Source: Bacteroides sp. CAG:709
Lineage (GTDB): Bacteria > Bacteroidota > Bacteroidia > Bacteroidales > UBA932
NCBI GenBank assembly: GCA_000434935.1
Contig: FR882164.1
Coordinates: forward strand, 45,798 to 63,054
DNA: 17,257 bases
Direction: 5' to 3'
Part shown: piece by piece, positions 14,160 through 17,257 of the stretch
How positions within the stretch are numbered: position 1 is the stretch's first letter
Layout of the letters: each line of letters starts with the position of its first letter
The notes under the pieces: model-generated
Told to the model about the DNA's origin: nothing
Seen by the model: only the letters and a program-made list of their open reading frames with translations
The model's database searches: none
Translations under genes and position numbers: made by a program

Positions 14160-14223
14160 CGAGTTGATTCGCCGGCTGGCACATAGCCTGACGCGGCGCT
14201 GAAGCATAAAAATTTTATAAGAT

Positions 14224-15309
14224 ATGAAAAAAGTAATCATTGGCGCATTGACTGCCATTGCAGCAGTAGCCTGTACATCGGTCTCCACGACCACCACATT
14301 GAAAGGAAAATTCTCCGGAGCAGATGTGCCGGAAGAAGTGACCGTCACCATTCCTGGAGTCATTGACACCACTGTACGCCTTCAGAACGCAGCCTTCAAG
14401 ATCGTGCTCCCTGTTTACAAGGCAGCCTTCGGTCAGGTTACAGCAGGCAATGCGGCAGGAAGATTCATTGCTGACGGAACCACCCTCACGGCCAATCTCA
14501 ATGACGGATTGCTGTCGGTCAACTCCGAAAAGCCGTCCGTTTCCCTTACCGAAAAGTTCAATGCTTTCGTAGAGGACCATCAGGCTCTGGTAGCTTCTTA
14601 CAGGACTCAGATGGCTGCAATTTCAGACAGCACAGGTCTTTCTGAACAGCAGAAAGACAGCCTCAAGGAGGAGTTCTATAATGAGTTCAGCGAGAAATAC
14701 AGCAGCTTCAATATGGATGCTGTAAAGAGCAATTTGGACAATGTCATTTCTACCGTTGCCCTCCAGAATGTTTATTCGGACATGTCTGACGACGAACTTG
14801 AGTCGACAATCGGCGGGATGGATTCTACAGTAGTTGCCAACAGCCGCTTCATTTCAGCAGTCTACGGCAGCATCAAGGCAAGGAAAGCTACCGCAGAAGG
14901 TATGCATTTCATCGATTTCTCTGTTATGCAGCCTGATGGCAAGACCGCGAAACTTTCTGACTATGTAGGAAAAGGCAAATATGTCCTCGTAGACTTCTGG
15001 GCATCATGGTGCAGACCGTGCAAACACGAAATTCCTAACGTGAAAGCCGTTTATGACAAGCATCATGGAAAAGACTTTGACGTGCTCAGCGTTGCAGTGT
15101 GGGAAAATTCTCCTAAGGAGAGTCTCGACACGGCCAAGGCTTACGGCGTGAACTGGAACCAGATTGTAGATGCCAAGAATGTTCCTACAGACATCTATGG
15201 CATTCTCGGAATTCCTCATATCATCCTCTTCGGCCCTGACGGAACCATCATCAAGAGAGGTCTCCATGGCGAAGCTATCGAGGAAGAAGTCGCAAGATAC
15301 GTGAAGTAA
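14224..15309 (+). CDS. TlpA-like thioredoxin-fold lipoprotein
   Basis: A 361-residue predicted lipoprotein: signal peptide with lipobox AVAC (Cys17), an N-terminal beta-rich domain (about 25-100) resembling DUF4369, a helical linker (about 105-220), and a C-terminal TlpA/AhpC-like thioredoxin domain (about 225-361). The redox motif is WCRPC with Cys263 and Cys266, and the cis-proline is Pro331 in GIPHIILF. Such proteins reduce or exchange disulfides in the periplasm or at the cell surface in Bacteroidota; partner proteins are unknown. Both active cysteines are intact. The start ATG has an A/T-rich upstream region and no Shine-Dalgarno. The uvrC frame begins immediately after its TAA in the same reading frame, so the two are surely co-transcribed. 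Confidence 0.92.
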   Translation: MKKVIIGALTAIAAVACTSVSTTTTLKGKFSGADVPEEVTVTIPGVIDTTVRLQNAAFKIVLPVYKAAFGQVTAGNAAGRFIADGTTLTANLNDGLLSVNSEKPSVSLTEKFNAFVEDHQALVASYRTQMAAISDSTGLSEQQKDSLKEEFYNEFSEKYSSFNMDAVKSNLDNVISTVALQNVYSDMSDDELESTIGGMDSTVVANSRFISAVYGSIKARKATAEGMHFIDFSVMQPDGKTAKLSDYVGKGKYVLVDFWASWCRPCKHEIPNVKAVYDKHHGKDFDVLSVAVWENSPKESLDTAKAYGVNWNQIVDAKNVPTDIYGILGIPHIILFGPDGTIIKRGLHGEAIEEEVARYVK

Positions 15310-17127
15310 TTGACGGTCAGAGAAAAAATAGCATTATTTCCACATTCCCCCGGAGTTTACAGATATTATGACTCCGAGGGGATTGTCATATATGTGGGCA
15401 AGGCGAAAGACCTTCACAAAAGGGTCGCGCAATATTTCGTGCCGCCTGAACGGCTCAATGTCAAGACACGCATCCTTGTCTCCAAAATCGCCGATGCCCA
15501 GTACTCTGTCGTGGATTCCGAAGCGGATGCATTGCTCCTGGAGAACAATCTCATCAAGCAATACAAACCCAAGTACAACATCCTGCTGAAGGACTCCAAG
15601 ACCTATCCGTGGATATGCGTGACAGGAGATGAATTTCCGAAAGTCTACCTTACCCGCCGTGTGGTCAAGGGGAACCGCTATTTCGGGCCCTACAGCTCGG
15701 TGATGCACGCCCGCAATCTGCTGGAATTCTTCTCGGAGAACTACAAAATCCGCTCATGCAACCACAAGATCACATCTGATGCGATTCTCCGCGGCAAGTT
15801 CCGCCCGTGCCTCGATTTTCACATCGGACGATGCGCCGGCTGCTGCGTGGGAAAAATATCCGTAAAGGAGTACAATGCTGATATAGATGAGATTGTGAAT
15901 CTGCTGAAAGGCGGGGCCAATGAAATTATCCAGCACTATAAGCACCTCATGCTGGACGCTGCCGACCACCTGGACTTCGAGCAGGCCCAGGCATACAAGC
16001 AGAAAGTCGACTCGCTTCAGAAACATTATGCCAAATCAGTAATCACGTCTGCATCTGATACCAATGTGGATGTGTTCTCCCTAGTCACCGATGCCAACGA
16101 ATCTTTCGGCAACTTCATGCGTGTACGTGGAGGGGCTGTCATCCAGTCACTTAACCTGGGATTCAGAATGAATATCGAAGAAGAACCTGCATCTGTGCTG
16201 AGTGAATTCATTGCCGAGATTGAAAGCAAATTCGGTAAAATCAGCGGAGAAGTCATTGTCCTGTTCATGCCGGACGTTGAAATGGACGGCGTTACTTTCC
16301 GCATACCGGCGAAGGGCGACAAACTGGCTATTCTGGAGCTCTCCACCAAAAACGCCAAGGAATTCCAGTTCAATTCCATACGCCAGAAAGAGCATACCGA
16401 CCCGGACCAATACCGTAAGATGGTGGTTGAAGAGCTGCGCAAGGCATTGGGAATGAAAGAATTGCCGATGCATATCGAGTGCTTCGACAACTCCAATATT
16501 CAGGGCACGAATCCGGTCGCCTCATGTGTCGTATTCCGCAACGGCGTACCGTCCAAGAAGGACTACCGCAAGTTCAAGATCAAGACCGTAATCGGGGCCA
16601 ATGATTATGCGTCAATGAAAGAGGTGGTGAACCGCAGATATTCCCGCATGTTGCGTGAAGACCCGGACGACCTGCCGCAATTGATAGTCATTGACGGAGG
16701 CAAGGGACAGCTCGATTTTGCCTATCAGGCATTGGCGGAACTCGGTCTTACTGACAAACTTACGGTGGTGGGACTTGCCAAGAGGCTGGAAGAGGTCATC
16801 CGTGTGGGGGATCCATATCCTCTTTTCATTGACCGGAATTCATCGGCATTGAAGGTCCTGCAGCAGATTCGTGACGAAGCGCACAGGTTCGGTATAACCT
16901 TCCATCGCAGTTTGCGCAGCAAGAGCCAGATAGAATCGGCATTGACACGGATAAAGGGCGTGGGCGAGCAGACTGAGAAGCGGCTCCTGATACATTACGG
17001 CAGCGTGCCGCGCATAGCCGCCGCGCCGATTGAAGACCTGGTATCGTTCCTGGGTAAGCGTGAACTCGCAGAACGTATTCATACACAATTAAATACAAAT
17101 GATGATGAAATCCAACGGGAAATTTAA
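15310..17127 (+). CDS. uvrC: Excinuclease ABC subunit C
   Basis: A 605-residue UvrC, which makes both incisions in nucleotide excision repair with UvrA and UvrB. The GIY-YIG nuclease domain is at about 12-90 (SPGVYRYYD, IYVGKAKDLHKRV, Glu78 region ALLLENNLIK). Four cysteines (150, 167, 175, 179) match the Fe-S ligand spacing reported for UvrC. A UVR motif (about 213-240) binds UvrB. The RNase H-like domain keeps Asp393, Asp432, Asp462 and His525, and helix-hairpin-helix motifs lie at about 545-595. The start is TTG at 15310: no ATG or GTG lies in frame before the conserved SPGVY, and the tlpA-like TAA is the preceding codon. Translation probably depends on re-initiation after that stop. Confidence 0.96.
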   Translation: MTVREKIALFPHSPGVYRYYDSEGIVIYVGKAKDLHKRVAQYFVPPERLNVKTRILVSKIADAQYSVVDSEADALLLENNLIKQYKPKYNILLKDSKTYPWICVTGDEFPKVYLTRRVVKGNRYFGPYSSVMHARNLLEFFSENYKIRSCNHKITSDAILRGKFRPCLDFHIGRCAGCCVGKISVKEYNADIDEIVNLLKGGANEIIQHYKHLMLDAADHLDFEQAQAYKQKVDSLQKHYAKSVITSASDTNVDVFSLVTDANESFGNFMRVRGGAVIQSLNLGFRMNIEEEPASVLSEFIAEIESKFGKISGEVIVLFMPDVEMDGVTFRIPAKGDKLAILELSTKNAKEFQFNSIRQKEHTDPDQYRKMVVEELRKALGMKELPMHIECFDNSNIQGTNPVASCVVFRNGVPSKKDYRKFKIKTVIGANDYASMKEVVNRRYSRMLREDPDDLPQLIVIDGGKGQLDFAYQALAELGLTDKLTVVGLAKRLEEVIRVGDPYPLFIDRNSSALKVLQQIRDEAHRFGITFHRSLRSKSQIESALTRIKGVGEQTEKRLLIHYGSVPRIAAAPIEDLVSFLGKRELAERIHTQLNTNDDEIQREI

Positions 17128-17257
17128 CCTATGGTTCAATGTCTTTATCCTTGTGGGTATGACCGTGGCTGTCGTATTGACGAATATTTATAAATTGCAG
17201 CAGCCAGGCGCCAGACATTTCATGCTGATTTTTGCCAGCATCGGGGCATTGACTGGA
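17102..17257 (+). CDS. Membrane protein start, possibly PnuC-like transporter (cut by window edge)
   Basis: Fifty-two codons open from ATG at 17102 (a second ATG follows at 17105) to the window end without a stop. The start overlaps the uvrC end by 26 bp in another frame. The peptide begins MMKSNGKFNLWFNVFILVGM, has one hydrophobic helix at about residues 12-30 and a second starting near 41 (FMLIFASIGALTG). The pattern of a short N-terminus, first helix and SIGALxG reminds me of nicotinamide riboside/mononucleotide (PnuC-type) transporters, but the visible part is too short to be sure. It is probably part of the tlpA-like/uvrC operon. Confidence 0.5.
   Translation, partial: MMKSNGKFNLWFNVFILVGMTVAVVLTNIYKLQQPGARHFMLIFASIGALTG

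Noticed and set aside
14170..14198. GC-rich imperfect inverted repeat before the thioredoxin-like gene
   Set aside because: CGCCGGCT can pair with AGCC and GGCG only with a 6-nt bulge, and no T-tract follows at once. It is too weak to call a terminator or riboswitch.
1..17257. CRISPR array, insertion sequence, phage, toxin-antitoxin or known defence system
   Set aside because: No regular direct repeats, transposase, integrase or defence protein motifs were seen. All sizeable frames are accounted for by the genes listed.

Overview
The window looks like the chromosome of a member of the Bacteroidota, most likely the order Bacteroidales. Three things point there. There is a 1259-residue hybrid two-component system (HTCS) with propeller sensor, kinase, receiver and AraC output in one chain. 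Several gene starts have Bacteroidales-type TAnnTTTG promoter boxes and mostly lack a Shine-Dalgarno sequence. The gene set also fits: CdaA, MutS2, a GH43 lipoprotein, and a TlpA-like lipoprotein with a DUF4369-type N-terminus.

Layout. (1) 1-3855, minus strand: a tight run reading leftwards, cdaA (diadenylate cyclase), mutS2, a YraN/UPF0102 nuclease-like gene, and the first 18 codons of a probable mannose-1-phosphate guanylyltransferase cut by the window edge. (2) 3856-3967: a divergent promoter region. (3) 3968-5053, plus strand: a GH43-like lipoprotein whose 3' end overlaps by 41 bp the convergent HTCS gene (5013-8792, minus). The pair resembles a minimal carbohydrate-sensing locus without SusC/SusD. 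(4) 8793-8944: a short divergent promoter region. (5) 8945-12843, plus strand: rplC-rplD-rplW-rplB-rpsS-rplV-rpsC, the middle of the S10 ribosomal operon, with its own promoter before rplC and a clear intrinsic terminator after rpsC. rpsJ (S10) is not upstream, and rplP-rpmC-rpsQ (L16-L29-S17) do not follow. (6) 12918-17257, plus strand: a Gfo/Idh/MocA oxidoreductase with its own promoter box directly after the terminator, a TlpA-like thioredoxin lipoprotein, uvrC starting at a TTG right after the stop of that gene, and the start of a membrane protein overlapping uvrC.

How the genes fit together. The left run combines second-messenger synthesis (c-di-AMP), DNA processing (MutS2, YraN-like) and sugar-nucleotide synthesis. 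The HTCS probably controls sugar-responsive genes, possibly including the neighbouring GH43 gene. The ribosomal genes form one transcription unit. The right-hand genes look like a general housekeeping operon (envelope redox plus nucleotide excision repair).

I do not see a CRISPR array, insertion sequence, phage, toxin-antitoxin pair, recognisable defence cassette or RNA gene. No wholly new system is evident. The most noteworthy points are the S10 cluster cut off at both ends by regulatory signals, an apparent single-base Asp-to-His change at a GH43 active-site position, a near-leaderless start behind the ribosomal terminator, and the in-frame abutment of the thioredoxin gene and uvrC.
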